Below, one piece after another: positions 12,431-24,283 of a stretch of DNA of 64,000 bases. The notes below the pieces were generated by a model. The model saw only the letters and a list, made by a program, of their open reading frames with translations, had not been told where the DNA came from and made no database searches. Position 1 is the first letter of the stretch; each line of letters starts with the position of its first letter. A program made the translations under genes and the position numbers. Source of the stretch: Maylandia zebra (lineage: Eukaryota; Chordata; Actinopteri; Cichliformes; Cichlidae); contig NC_135170.1 of the NCBI RefSeq assembly GCF_041146795.1, positions 3,958,533 to 4,022,532 on the forward strand, read 5' to 3'.

Positions 12431-13949
12431 CTTCGCTTTTATAGCCGTGGTCTCTCATCTTGATTACACGAAGTAATTTACAATTACTACTCTGAAATAT
12501 GAATTACATCTGTAATAATCACATACATGTAATAGAATGTTAATAGTACATTTCCCTTTTTTAGGAAATGACCTGTATGTATCTGTGTGAAATCAATAAA
12601 AGGATCAAGTGCTGCATTATCTTTAGTTACATTGATGTTATTTATTTATGGTGAAACAGTGGTGGAATATTGCTGTTGCTTTCGTATGAATGACGCGGAC
12701 ATACCTGCGTGGCCGCGATCTAATCCTGTTTACATAAAGTAAACCTGCTCCCCAGCAGGTTTACGCTTACGGCTCTGTTGCTATGACAGCAAGTCCCGGA
12801 TGGGCTTCGGGGAACCGAACGATCCAGGATCACGCGAAATCGTCAACAATCTAATCCAGCTAACTCACTTAGCGCGGTACGAAGAACAGGCCCCTAGAGT
12901 CTTATCCAATAAGACAACAACATAATTTAAGGAGAGCGCAATTGACCGCCAGATTCTGGAAGACTGTTCAGCCACATGCAACCTTTGGCACTGAGTCAGG
13001 CATAGTGAGAAGGTAAGTAATTTAAATACATTTGTTTTAGTTGGGTACGTTTTCACAGAATTGTTGTAGTGCATGCTATATGAAACGTAATCTGTAATGC
13101 ATCTACATGTTGTTTTTACAGTGCTAGCTAAAGTTGGTATTAGCTTTGTGGCTAAAGCTGAAAAATATTAACAAATTGCACATAGTTGGGAGAAAGCAGC
13201 TGTTGTGGGTCAGATATGGAATTTATGCATGTTACAGAGAGCACTGACGTTTTTGATGGCTTAGCAAGTTAAAACGTCACTGAGAGCGCAATAGTGTTTG
13301 TGTTACTCGTGCTAGCTATGGCTACATTGGCTAATTAGTCCGGCTGTAACCGTCAGAGTTTCAGAAGCTGGGAGGGCCACAGTGCCATACCTTAATTCTT
13401 GCTGATGACATGCACTCAAGTTATAAGAAGGATCCTGCCACCATGCCCAAATAATACAGCAGATATCTACAAGGAGATAAGTTTGTTCAACAGACTATGT
13501 CTTATTAAGTGATGTATAGTGAATTTTCCAAAATCGGCCCAAAACAAATTAGGACCCTTTCCCCCCCTCTTTTTTTCTAGTTTGTGTAGAACGTATGTGA
13601 GCTGCTTCTCAAAACATTATGTATAAATGAGGGAAAGATTGGTACTTTAAAGAAACCATTGATGCTCTTCTGGACTGGAATACCTTTTTTCAATTAAAAT
13701 TAATGTTTTTTGTGATGGTGGAATTTTTACCTTTATGATTACAGAAGTCAAAACATCAGATGATTATAGCTTACCATCTAAACTCCCCATCTCTTGGCAA
13801 GTCTGAATTAGAGGGCTCAGCTGTATCGGCCTTTCTAGTGGATTTGCTTAAAGAGGAGATAGCTTAAGTCATTAGGTACATATTCCCTGACATTCTAGAG
13901 GTCAACCTTGCACAGTGTGTGACATAAAGAGTATAACTTATAGAAATGG

Positions 13950-14215
13950 AATGGTACTGGCCCAAAGGGCAGCAGGTGGATTGCCAGAATACTGAAAAAC
14001 CATATCTGCATTGTACCACAGCATATTCTACATTGTCAGAGAGCTTGGTGGCTGGTACAGAGAGCACGACAGAGCTTTTGAGCTCCGCCCAGTATCCACA
14101 AGAATATTCACTCTCGCTTCACTCTGTGAACTCCTTGATACTTATCCATTGGTTGACTATGAGATTGGATCAGTCCACATTGTGACTTTAAAAAGGCATA
14201 TAGAAATAAAAGGTG
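13950..14215 (+). pseudogene. Possible CACTA-like transposase C-terminal remnant
   Basis: An open frame reads IFYIVRELGGWYREHDRAFEL, then LLDTYPLVDYEIGS and IVTLKRHI. This pattern (F-I-V, a WY-x-x-H-x-RAFEL stretch, L-x-x-YPL-x-x-Y, TLKRH) recurs in multi-copy fish proteins and recalls the C-terminal domain of EnSpm/CACTA transposases. It lies upstream of the SAMD3-like gene inside the CACTG-ended element. The assignment is tentative; no catalytic domain is visible. Confidence 0.35.
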
Positions 14216-14643
14216 TTCATATAAGTGTAATAGGTTCAGTCGCATGTATTTCATTAGATAAATTCTACTTTTTTATGTCTGATCTTTATAACTTTGAGTA
14301 TTGGGTATGGATAGCTTTATGAAAACTAAACTGAAAGGATTCTTTCTGAATGTCTGATATTTAATTCTTTTTTTCCTACAGAGTCCTATGGGGAGTCCTA
14401 TGGTCCTAAAGACTGTTTTGGCTGACGGAACCTGTCGAAGGCTCACTCTCTAATGAAGCGCCTGAATCAACTGAGGATCTCATCGTTGAAGTCAAGAGAC
14501 AGTGTTGTCTTCAGGGCAGCTTCAGTTTATGGATTCCTTGTTTGGGAATGAGTTTCTTAACCTTACCTCAGTTTCAGAAGTAGCAGACAAGGGGACTCTT
14601 AAAGCTATTGACATGTCAAAGCCCACCACATGGACATAAAAAA

Positions 14644-15843
14644 GAGTAACAGAGTTGGTGAAACTCAAGATGGAAAAGACTTTTTCATACAGAAGACATG
14701 AAGTTGTTCGTGATGCACCAATGGTGGAGGCTTTCATGGCAAGATGGCCTGCTCTATTTGATTTCCATGAGGTAAGGTTTGCCTCATACACGGTGTTCTT
14801 GTGGTATTAGCCTAAAATGGTTAAGGCACAGTTGTTATTTGACAGCCCATTTCTTCAGCATGAGTGATTGCGGCCTTCTTCCAGGTATTAAACCTTTGAA
14901 GCTCATTTCTCTGTGCTCATGTTTTCAGATCAACGCTGAGTTTAAGAGAATTGCCACCATCCCCCCTCAAACAAAGTTCCTGGCTCGGCTGGCTCTCCAC
15001 TTGGACAACCTGGTGAAGTTGGTCAACAGAAGAGGAGAGCTTGGACTAATACTGAAAAGAATTGTGGCATAAATGGATAATGTAAGTGATAAAGCCTCAA
15101 CATTCACTTAACATGATCCTCTTTGGATGAAATTTTATAATTGTGGAAGATTTCAAATGTTTCCCATGATAAATTCTCTCATTTTGTATTTTTACATCTG
15201 CTTGTTTTTTTTAACCTTCACTTTGTCAACTTATTATTAATTGCCAGTAAACCTATTATTAATTTGTGTGCCTTTACTTTAAAAACATTCATGTAAAGTA
15301 CACTATTAAAACTTAAATGAAGGACAAGAGCTGAATGAAGATGCTAATTACATACATTTCATTTCAGTGTGAAGATGTTGATGCTGAGTGTGTTAAGGGA
15401 GTGTGTATCTACATGGGTGAAGACCCTGGCATGCTTATCCATGAGTATGTGGTATGTACTTGTCTTTTTTTTTTTTTGGACTTTCCACAGTGTGTCATAT
15501 TACTTACTTGGCATGAAATGACTAACATGGCTTCTTTTTTACAGGGCATGGAACAACGTGCCATCAGTGAGACTGTTGAAGACACCACTGTTTGAATTTA
15601 TCTTCTTAAAGAGCAAGCTTCAGCAGATGAACAAGAGTTGTCCTTGCAGGCATCAGGGTGGCGAAGACTTTGGATAATGTAGCATTTGCTGTGATAATGC
15701 TATTTGGACTCATGTATGCATTAAACCTTGCCTACCCTGCTGACCTTTGCTACAACTTTGACGTTTTCCAGAAGGTTTTCATGGAACTGGATGGAGCTAA
15801 ACTCTCTAAAGTTCTTGCTTTCAAAAACCATCTGTTTCATTGA
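14644..15843 (+). pseudogene. SAMD3-like multi-copy fish protein, decayed spliced copy
   Basis: Several exons with consensus splice sites can be read: about 14644-14771 (KMEKTFSYRRHEVV, FMARWPALFDFHE), 14929-15081 (INAEFKRIATIPPQTKFLARL), 15368-15451 (CVKGVCIYMGEDP) and 15545-15843 (AFAVIMLFGLMYALNLAYPADL, KVFMELDGAKLS). I know this series from the abundant fish proteins annotated as sterile alpha motif domain-containing protein 3-like; their function is unknown to me. In-frame stops occur at 15070-15072 and 15593-15595, and a frameshift near 15655, so this copy is dead. The N-terminal exons are not recognisable. Its position inside a CACTG-ended element suggests the family travels with that transposon. 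Confidence 0.65.
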
Positions 15844-16928
15844 GAAGTCAAAGACTGCACTTCTGCAATTCTTTGCAGTTTTTCATTTTGTGTTCAGTAA
15901 CGTTATACTGCTTATGTTTTTATTGCTTTCCCCTCATGTGACTGCAATGCAGGATAATTTTTCCTTTTGGTATCATGTTGTAAGAAATTTTTACTGACGA
16001 TTTTTAGCAGTATGTTCTAAGTCAACCTTAATGTCCTGCTTACATGTTTAAAATGAAGATTAAAATTCATGTAGGTGTTTGGTATTAGTTATGTAACAAT
16101 GTCATTTAAGGCTCAACTTAGTTGAAATCTTATACAGGTAAATACTTGTACAGAAGCTGAAACTGTTGTCAAATAACACACAAGTTATATTTGGGTAAAT
16201 CTGTTTATTCATAAAAGCCTGTTGCTTTTTTTTCAGGTAGTCTTAATTTAGTTTACATTTTCAATTGTGTAATTAATACAAATGTTTTATATGTAAGAGA
16301 TGACAGGATCATCTATAAGCACTTTCTTTTATTTGCTGCTAAGGTCAGTTTTTTGTGAAATATTTGCAAATATATTCTCAAACTAACTTTTTCTTTTAGT
16401 TATTTCTGCAGGCTATCTTTAAAAATGTGTTAACAAGTTTACATGGATGTGATTTTGGACTTGTTCATGGCAGAATTGCTGCTTTCACTGCTGTTACAGT
16501 TTAATAAAGGTGAATTGTTCAGTAGCACTCACAGTCTTTGCCTTTTTTGTCAATAATAATCAGTTAATATTTCAATTGAAAAAATTAAGTAGGATTTAAA
16601 GCCATAATTTGTGTTGCAGGAACATAATTGCAATGTGTTTACATTACATAATATCATTGCGTACCACTGGCAAATAAAAATAAGTTGGTGTTAAACATTA
16701 AAATATATTGACATTATGCAATACATTGATATTATGATAATAGATTAATATTAGTACATCAAACATGATTTTTTAAAGTAATCTGATATAAATAAAATAC
16801 TTTGATCTGACAAGCATTAATTACTTGAGGGAAAGTGGAAAATTAAGTCAGTCATACTTATTCATATTATGTGGGACCGATGTACACAATAAAATCAAGT
16901 AAATTGAAAGAACTTTTTTTTTTCAGTG

Positions 16929-17165
16929 TAGGATAGACCCTACAATAATACATGCAGAGAAAAACCCAACAACCACATGACCTCTATGAGCAAGCTCTTT
17001 AGCGACAGTGGGAAGGAAAAACTCCCTGTCTGTCACACTCAGTTTAAATGGCTAACTTTAAACCAGGTTCAGGCTGTGCAAAAATGCCAGAGGAAGAAGG
17101 CTTTGGTGATTGATGTCGCTGTCAGGGAATTACATCTTAGATCTCTATCCAGAAGAAACTAAAGC
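16929..17165 (+). repeat. Common teleost interspersed repeat, right part
   Basis: This resumes the repeat begun at 10984, with GACCCTACAATAATACATGC, then CAAGCTCTTTAGCGACAGTG and GGAAGGAAAAACTCCC. All are typical of a widespread fish element. The short open frame inside (16977-17162) is not a gene. Confidence 0.7.
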
Positions 17166-20100
17166 ATTTTTTTGTACCTGGGTATAAACATGGTATAAGA
17201 ACTGAATATCTTTGGAAGCCAGCCTCTAGTGGTCATTCCTGGAACTGCAGTGTTGGTCATTTCCAACCAGGCTTAATTTTTCAGCCGAGGACATTGTTGC
17301 TTGATTGAAACATGGTGACAGCTAACGACTGCTGTGATTCCAGCTAATTTCATTTAAAAATGAAATCTAAGGGACCGTTTTAAAAATGCACAATTTGGTT
17401 ACCAATACTAAGTAAATGAAATTTAAATCATACACATTGTCAAAGCAAAAGGCTGGCAACATAAGTTAATAACTGATGAAATACATTGTTCAAATGTTTA
17501 ATTTAACTAACATTAATATGTAAATGAACTGAATGGTTTGATGCTGGTATCAGCTCTGCTGTCTTCAACAGTTAAATGGTCTTAAGACCAGGCAGACAGA
17601 CTAACATTACAACAGGCTTTAAAACTAAGATATTGCTGACATTCAGGCCCAGTTATGCTCACTAACTTCACTTATACCTTTAGTAACAATCAGTCTGGGT
17701 TTACATTACAAGTTGTCCACCACTATATTTATGCACATAAGAGTTATTGGGACTATGACACACTTCATTTAGGCTGCGTCGTGACTTCAGCTGCGCGGCT
17801 TCTATTACTGTGTGACTTTATAGATGTTCCCACTTATTTCAAACAACACAAAGTGTATAGCAGAAAGAAAAACAAATTTGTGTGTGGCCAACTTGTAAAT
17901 AAGCCATCGCTGGTCAAAATTGGAAGGAATGCTGAGGTCCAGAATTGGAGGTGAAAAGAGGCAGCCTCCTGTCATGCTGCCAGCTGCAGATCCAATCAGC
18001 TTTTATTTGTTGGATCGGACTGCTCTCATCTCTCATGTCTCTCATATGCTCTCTTTCGCTTCGTCAGGCTAAAAAGCAAAAAAATTGCAAATGCAAACCC
18101 AAGTGAGCAAGCTGCAGAGACCGGAGCACAGCCACAAGCACGTTAACAGGCGCAGTATTGGCACAGTGTAGATCGCATCAAAGCACGACACTGGATAGCG
18201 TCGTATTACATACAGAACATATCAGGGAAGCAGGTTTTTGCCTGAAAGCTCTTCCTTCTGCCCGTCTTTTGTTTTTTACATATGGCAGGACTTAAAGCTG
18301 CGCGTTTTATTAACAAGCATGAAAATCTAAGTTTAGCAGAGAAGAGCAAACAAGTCCCACCTGCTACAAGATTGTCAGATATGGGAAACCTGCTGTTCAT
18401 GGAACGGACTCATTCATTTACGCAGCTTATTGCTCCCTGCTGAGTTAAATTAATGTTTAAGAAAAAGTGCTTTGAGCAAATACTGATGTCAGCATGACAA
18501 CTACTTCAATTAAAATCTGCGGGTGCATAAAAGCACCATGACATCAACCATTGTCTGGTGTCAGAGGAGGAAACCACACAAGTCAAATTTCAAATTCAAA
18601 TTCAAATTTTATTTGTCACGTACACAGTCATACACAGTACGATATGTAGTGAAATGCTTGGACAACTGCTCGTGACCTAAAGAAAACAAAAAAGGAAAAG
18701 GCTATGAATAAGATAGGAAATAAATATGAAAAATTAAAAAGGGTAAATTTAACTAGTCCAAGCCATTCTTTGCACCAGGCTGTAAACATGCTTTATAATG
18801 TTGTTAAGCAGGACATTTTACCACAGGAGTCAGACTCAAGCAGCCACTGGAGGAACTTCGCACACCCACTTTGAGCCCCAGATTTGATGATCATGTTGAT
18901 TCATATTTTTATATTTGTACATGTGTGCTCCTGATCAGCTGGCGTTTTAAATGTGAATTCATTTTATACCTGCCATGATGCTCACAGGTTATAGAACAAC
19001 GAGAGAAAGGACAGGACCAGGATCATATCCATTGTAATCCATTTCATTCATTCAAACATGTCTGCAGGGTTCAGTCTAAATCATTCTAAATGGATTTGAT
19101 GCCCCTTGTCTCCTTGCTCCTGTCTGCAGGTTTATTACATTTTAGGGAGCTGTGCTGTCAAAAAGGAGCAACTGCTCCTTTAGATCCCGCAGCCTTTTAT
19201 TATTTATTATTTAATATTTATAGGCAAACTATAAATCTCTGTGAGTACAACAGGGTATACATTGTATACCTGCTCGCAGGCTCCACTGCAGCCAAAATAG
19301 CTGTGACTCACCTGGACCTCTGTGGAGGTGCTTAGGGGTTGTTTAATGTTATTTACTGTAATCGAATTATTACACTCAACGATTGCAGTTAACTTAAAAA
19401 AAAACAATCAATGTGATCTTTTTTGTTGAAAAGAAACTGGGAAATGTTTTTTCCATTGGTGCATACACATAGTAAAATTGGGCAAAGTTACACATAATGT
19501 GATCATTTCATCCTTACATGGACAAAAGTGCTGGGCCATCTTACACCTACAGGAGCTGCTTGGGTGTGGAAACTCATGCCACTAAGCTCTCTGTGCAAAG
19601 TTGTGGTGCTAAAGTTAATTCCAGAGGAGGTTTGGAGCTATTGAGCATTATTTGGCTCAGCACTTGGCAAACCCTGTTGATTTGTAATACATTTGTCCTT
19701 ATTGTGAACATCCAAATGTTGTTGAACAGAGGGGATATCCTGAATATGGTCACCTCAGGCACACCACGGCCTGGTTTAAAGCAAATAAACATTATTTCAA
19801 CTGTGAATCAAGCAAAGCTACCCTAATAGATTAATATATGTTATGTCCACCAACCATTAAGTTGTACATTTTTACATATATTTTTAATGTATCTAAATGT
19901 TTCAATAATTTTAGTAGAGTCAAAAATATGGCCGTTTACTTGAAGACATTTACTGCAAAGCTTGAAAGTTATAAAGCTAAACAGCTTCCAGTGTTTTTTC
20001 CACCCTGAAGTGCTGAATTCCTATTACATTAACTTGCTCTAAATCTTACGGGTCTCCACTGAAATGCTTCTCCCTGAGCTGCACCTCTACAGGTAATGAA

Positions 20101-22926
20101 TACTGGTAGTAAACATGAAAGGATGTTTCCCCACACTTTATAATTAGATTGCTAAATCATTTGCTGCAGAGATGCTGGCCCTGCTTTGGGGGAGGGAGAG
20201 TTACAGCACGCCTGCGTGCAGTGTTTGAGTGTAGGATAGTATTTTAACATCTGCTTGTTTGTGTGTTTTTAGCATGTGCTTGTGTACTGTAATGAAATGT
20301 ATGTACTCAGGAGTTTAATTATGCGAACAATGAGAAATATACACATTATTTACTAGGAGAGAAGTGATAACAAACATTTTGGCGCTGACTGTCAGCTGAA
20401 TGTCTTTTCTTGACATCTAGGCCTGCGGATGATATATAAGGAAATGCTCTACACTGGTGTCCAAAACAAACAACCATGTTTCCTCGAGTGAAGGTCAACA
20501 CATGCAGATAAGGTTCTTGAATTCATGCCCTGCCACTGCCGGGTTAACCTCTGCTAACTAATAGCTTAATAAGACTCCTCTCTGGTGGTTTGGTAAACAT
20601 CTGCTCCGCATAATGTCATTAAAATTGCTAATAAAGAATTTGAAAATGAGCTTGACATTGCTTTTATTTCGTTAACTGGGTCACAATCACAAAGATGCTG
20701 GAGAAGGACGGAAGTGATATTTAATTTGGGTAAATTCAAAATGACACAGCTGTGTCAACAAAAAGAGAGGAAGGCGGGGAATGAATGACAATATTTCTCA
20801 TGTCTCTTGTGTTAAACACGGCGGCCTTTGAAGGACGTTCTGACCTTCAGAATCATCAGATCAGCACAAGCATCAACAAACGGGAGCCAAACACTGAAGC
20901 TCTTTTAACAGCTGCTCCAGTTCAGGAAACAAGACCAGTGCTGACACTGGTCTCACTGCTGTCTTTGTTTAAAGCCTCTTAGTGTGGAGAGGGCACATGT
21001 TTTCAAGAGGAGGGACTTGCACGAGCTGGTATACACAACAAAATTTAGAATAACGCATGACTTATTATCTGCTAATTACATCAGCACTGTACAGTATTTT
21101 GTTTACCGTAGATAGGACAAACATTTTATGTACCAGTGCAGTGAGCCAATATTGTGCAAAGAAAATTACAACAAATCTATCAGGACATAATTGTAACTTG
21201 ACTGTTATTACTATTTGCATTCAGCGCTAAAAAAGTCAAAATAAGGACAATAAAAATATATCGATGCAGCTATTAGAAATAATATATATGGAGGATTAGG
21301 TTATTAGTAATTACATTAATATTAAGTGGATTAGTAGAATTATCTATACTCTCTTAAGAAAAGTATTGTTATAATAAAATGTGATAATGTTGCAATGCAG
21401 TGTTAAAGCATCGTGTCCCCGGGTTTCACGTGAGTTGAGCACCTAAGAGAGTTGCCCTAATTAACAGGCATCAATATGTTTGCACATTAACGTGACTGAG
21501 TCGTGACTATTTCAGTGTTTAAATCTCTGTTCAGTCACAAATCTTCATAAAACAAACAAACACAAAGGTGCAGTGATTCACAGTGGACCAGCTGCTCCAT
21601 TACAAACCTTGATCCACAACATCATCTAGTGGTGGAGCACAGCTCTTACATCCACCGTTAAATATGTGACTGTGAAGAACTTCACATTCAGATTATATAT
21701 CAGACAGGATATGAGTATGATGCTAGTGCTAATTATTATGAGGCACAACCTGAAACATGTTTAACATCTTGTTGTGAGTGTGGCCTTCTCAGGATGCTCA
21801 CACTGGTCTATAATATGTTTATCACTTGAATTTGTGAATTAATTAAATGATTTCCTGTTAAAGGGCTGAATTAATTCATTATTGGTGAATTAGAAAATAG
21901 TTTTCCATAATTAACTAAAGCTATGAACAAAATGTGAAGAAACAGCAGATGTAACTTTATATCTGAATATCTCTTGAAGAGGCTGAATGAGGGCCAGGTT
22001 GTTCTTTCTTGTAATACTGATTTGTACCACGAGATGGTGAAGCAAGATAATACAGCCTCTGTGCCAGCCCAGACACTTTTATTATTCCTGTACCTCATGT
22101 GGTGAAGCCAGCTCATAACAAGCAAGAGGACCCTGAACCTGCAAAGCTTCTAGAGCCAGCTGAAACTTTGACCGTATCAGGCCTTTTCCACTAAAACCTA
22201 CTCGGCTTGACCTGATTCGACTCAGTTTTTAGGGTTTTCTCTGGTACTTTTTAAGCACCTGCTTAAAAAGCTGCACAAAAACCTGACAAAAAGCTATAGA
22301 TATATATTATATACACATATAAGCAGCAGGTATACCATCACATCCTCCATTGTTGTGTTGTGTTTGTGTCACATACAAATGCTGTGTTGCTAACGTGATG
22401 CACATTTAGGTGCTACACAGTTGAAAAAGGCACAAGTCTGAGGAGACTGGGAGTGCAACAGTTCCCCTGTCATCACCAACAGCAGTAGTTAAGCTCCATT
22501 TCCATCACTGGTCTCCCAGCCTCCCTGCTGAGTTGCTCCACTGCTGCCCACCCAGCCGTCCCCCTTAACAGATTTGCTTTCTCTACGCGCCCCCACGTGG
22601 GCATTCCTGCAATGATCCACAGCCAGTGACTCAGAACTGCTCCACAGTCTTGTCGTACTGTTTTGTATCATTTGTCTGCATGTGAGTTTCCATTGTTCTC
22701 CGCCTGATAGAATGTATGGATTTTGTCGTTTGCTGCCTTTTGGACTTTTGCTTCACCAAAAGTTTGCTTTTGTTCATTTACTCATATCAAAGTCTGCATT
22801 TTGGGTAGGCACGTTTCACTAGACATGGCACAGGGTTCTGCAAATATTGTTAGAAAGTACTGGAAAGACTCAATTCCAAGGTCGCCTCTTAATGCTCCCA
22901 TAAAGATTCCCAAATATTACTGTTCC
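17166..22926. other. Unrecognised non-coding stretch
   Basis: Apart from a LINE-tail-like piece at about 18586-18680, I recognise no gene, RNA or element here. Open frames are short and show no family motif. The sequence is AT-rich and looks like ordinary intergenic DNA or old, unreadable repeats. Confidence 0.5.
18586..18680 (-). repeat. LINE tail fragment
   Basis: A TCAAATTCAAATTCAAATTT run followed by ATTTGTCACGTACACAGTC and GTAGTGAAATGCTTGG is a common fish LINE 3' end. The simple repeat at its left marks the tail, so the LINE lies on the minus strand. Confidence 0.5.
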
Positions 22927-23700
22927 TTAATGTAAGGAGCTCCATATTGTGGCCCCTTTGGGCACATTATAACATGGGAGTCTGTAAATGTCCTGAGAAT
23001 GTCTCAATAGTCCAGTTAGTTTGTTAACCTCAAAAATCGTCACAGGCTCTGCAGTGTCACTGTCTACCCCAGTAGATTCCAGCACGGAGAGGAAACGGAG
23101 AGGTGCTGGGCGACATGGCATGAGGCTGGAGCGGTTCTCCTGAACCCCCAGCAGGAACAAAGGCAGGGCCAGCGGGTGCAGAGACCTCTGGCATGGGTGG
23201 AGCTAACTGTAGCTGCACAAGGCACACAGCTGGCTCAGGTTGCAACGGCAAACAGTCTGTCAAGGATTTATTAGCGAGATGCGGTCCCCTGCTGGCTGAA
23301 TGAGCTCCTTGGAGCTTCCAGCAGAGGATGGAAGTGGCTGAACAGGTGGCTGAGCTACTGACTGAGCTGGAAACAGAGCTGATGCCAGAGCTAAAGACTG
23401 AACAGGTAACAGAGTTGACAACAGGGCTAGAGACTGGAGTAGAGTTTGTAGAGGTGGTTGTTATAATGAAGGTTGTAGTGGCAGTGGATAAGCAGTTAGC
23501 TGAACTAGGACCCCTGAGCCTCCAGAACACGAGGAAAACTGCTGGATGGGCTCACCTGAGCCTCCACCGGAAACAGGAATGGGTACAGGCACCTGCTGGA
23601 CACTAGTTGCTCCCACCTGAGGAGTAGGTACGGGTGAAAATGTTACGGGTCCCAAGGATGAAGACCACGATGACAAATATGTTACCTGTAAAAGCAGGTG
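22927..23700 (-). pseudogene. Gag-like repeat-rich segment of element A
   Basis: Minus-strand frames are rich in Ser, Pro and Gly with GGSGEP units, matching the GGPEEP/GGSGEP repeats of the gag at 24284-26962. Frames change at least twice (for example between 23461-23676 and 23057-23530), so coding is broken. It is probably the 3' part of the same gag-like ORF, now separated by inserted sequence. Confidence 0.45.
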
Positions 23701-23769
23701 AAGAGCAGAATAAGGAAGACACGATGCGTCTCTGCTTTCCTCCAGAACGTGTCTGTCTGATTTATTTCA

Positions 23770-24240
23770 CACAAATAAATGCTATATAAACACTAAACAT
23801 GAGCTTTCAATATACTGTTCAGCTGGTTCCTCATTCACATCAATTACATTTACTTATTTCACAACCTCAGTGAAATATACTCTTTTTAACTGGTTCAGTT
23901 TCTCAAATTCACACTTCTTTCACAATGGCGGACGAGCGGGGCTGAAAACTTTTAAATATTACTCTTTCTGGGTCACAAAAGAAACTTTTAAGTTATTTTC
24001 AAGCGAGAATGTAGCTGTGTAAACTTCAAATATCTGCTCGATTTATCAAGACATCATATATTTCCAAACGCGCTCCGACTCGGAGACATCTGTGACCCGC
24101 CAGCTCCATAGCAGACAGCGAGGTCGAGGATTATTAGAGCCGGCGAGAACAGCGGACTCCCGGCACATCGTTTTCAACCCCCCCGCGGTCTTTTCGCTAC
24201 TCAGGTTAAACAAACCCCAAACCCCAGCAGCTGTCTATTG
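23770..24240 (+). repeat. Module shared with two elements near 59-60 kb
   Basis: About 23920-24210 matches 58990-59300 in the same orientation and 60205-60500 inverted. Shared landmarks include an ACAATGGCGG start, TTCTGGGTCACAAAA, CGAGAATGTAGCTGTGTAAA and CGCTACTCAGGTTAAACA. It carries no clear inverted repeats of its own here, so it is a fragment. It interrupts the gag-like region of element A. Confidence 0.65.
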
Positions 24241-24283
24241 TATTGAGTGTCCACTAAAATAAAAATAAAAGCATTCTAACATC

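Larger units (their letters stand above)
11328..12893 (+). mobile_element. PIF/Harbinger element, internally deleted
   Basis: Terminal inverted repeats GGCCCTGTGCTTCGTAC (left) and GGGCCTGTTCTTCGTAC (right, inverted) match at 15 of 17 positions. They are flanked by the 3 bp duplication CTA (11325-11327 and 12894-12896). The element keeps the first exon of the MYB-like protein on the plus strand and the N-terminus of the HARBI1-type transposase on the minus strand, but the catalytic region is gone. Two-gene layout and a 3 bp duplication are hallmarks of Harbinger elements. A short repeat and AT-rich DNA (11725-12010) are inserted in the middle. Confidence 0.8.
11056..16928 (+). mobile_element. 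CACTA-like composite DNA transposon
   Basis: The element starts CACTGAAAAAA and ends TTTTTTCAGTG, perfect 11 bp terminal inverted repeats. It is flanked by TA (11054-11055 and 16929-16930). Removing it restores the continuous fish repeat around it, which is strong evidence for the boundaries. Both ends also share a subterminal TTTACTTGATT. CACTG termini with a 2-3 bp duplication fit the EnSpm/CACTA superfamily; that assignment is an inference. Inside are a remnant resembling a transposase C-terminus (13950-14215), a decayed spliced SAMD3-like gene (14644-15843) and a nested Harbinger element. Confidence 0.65.
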
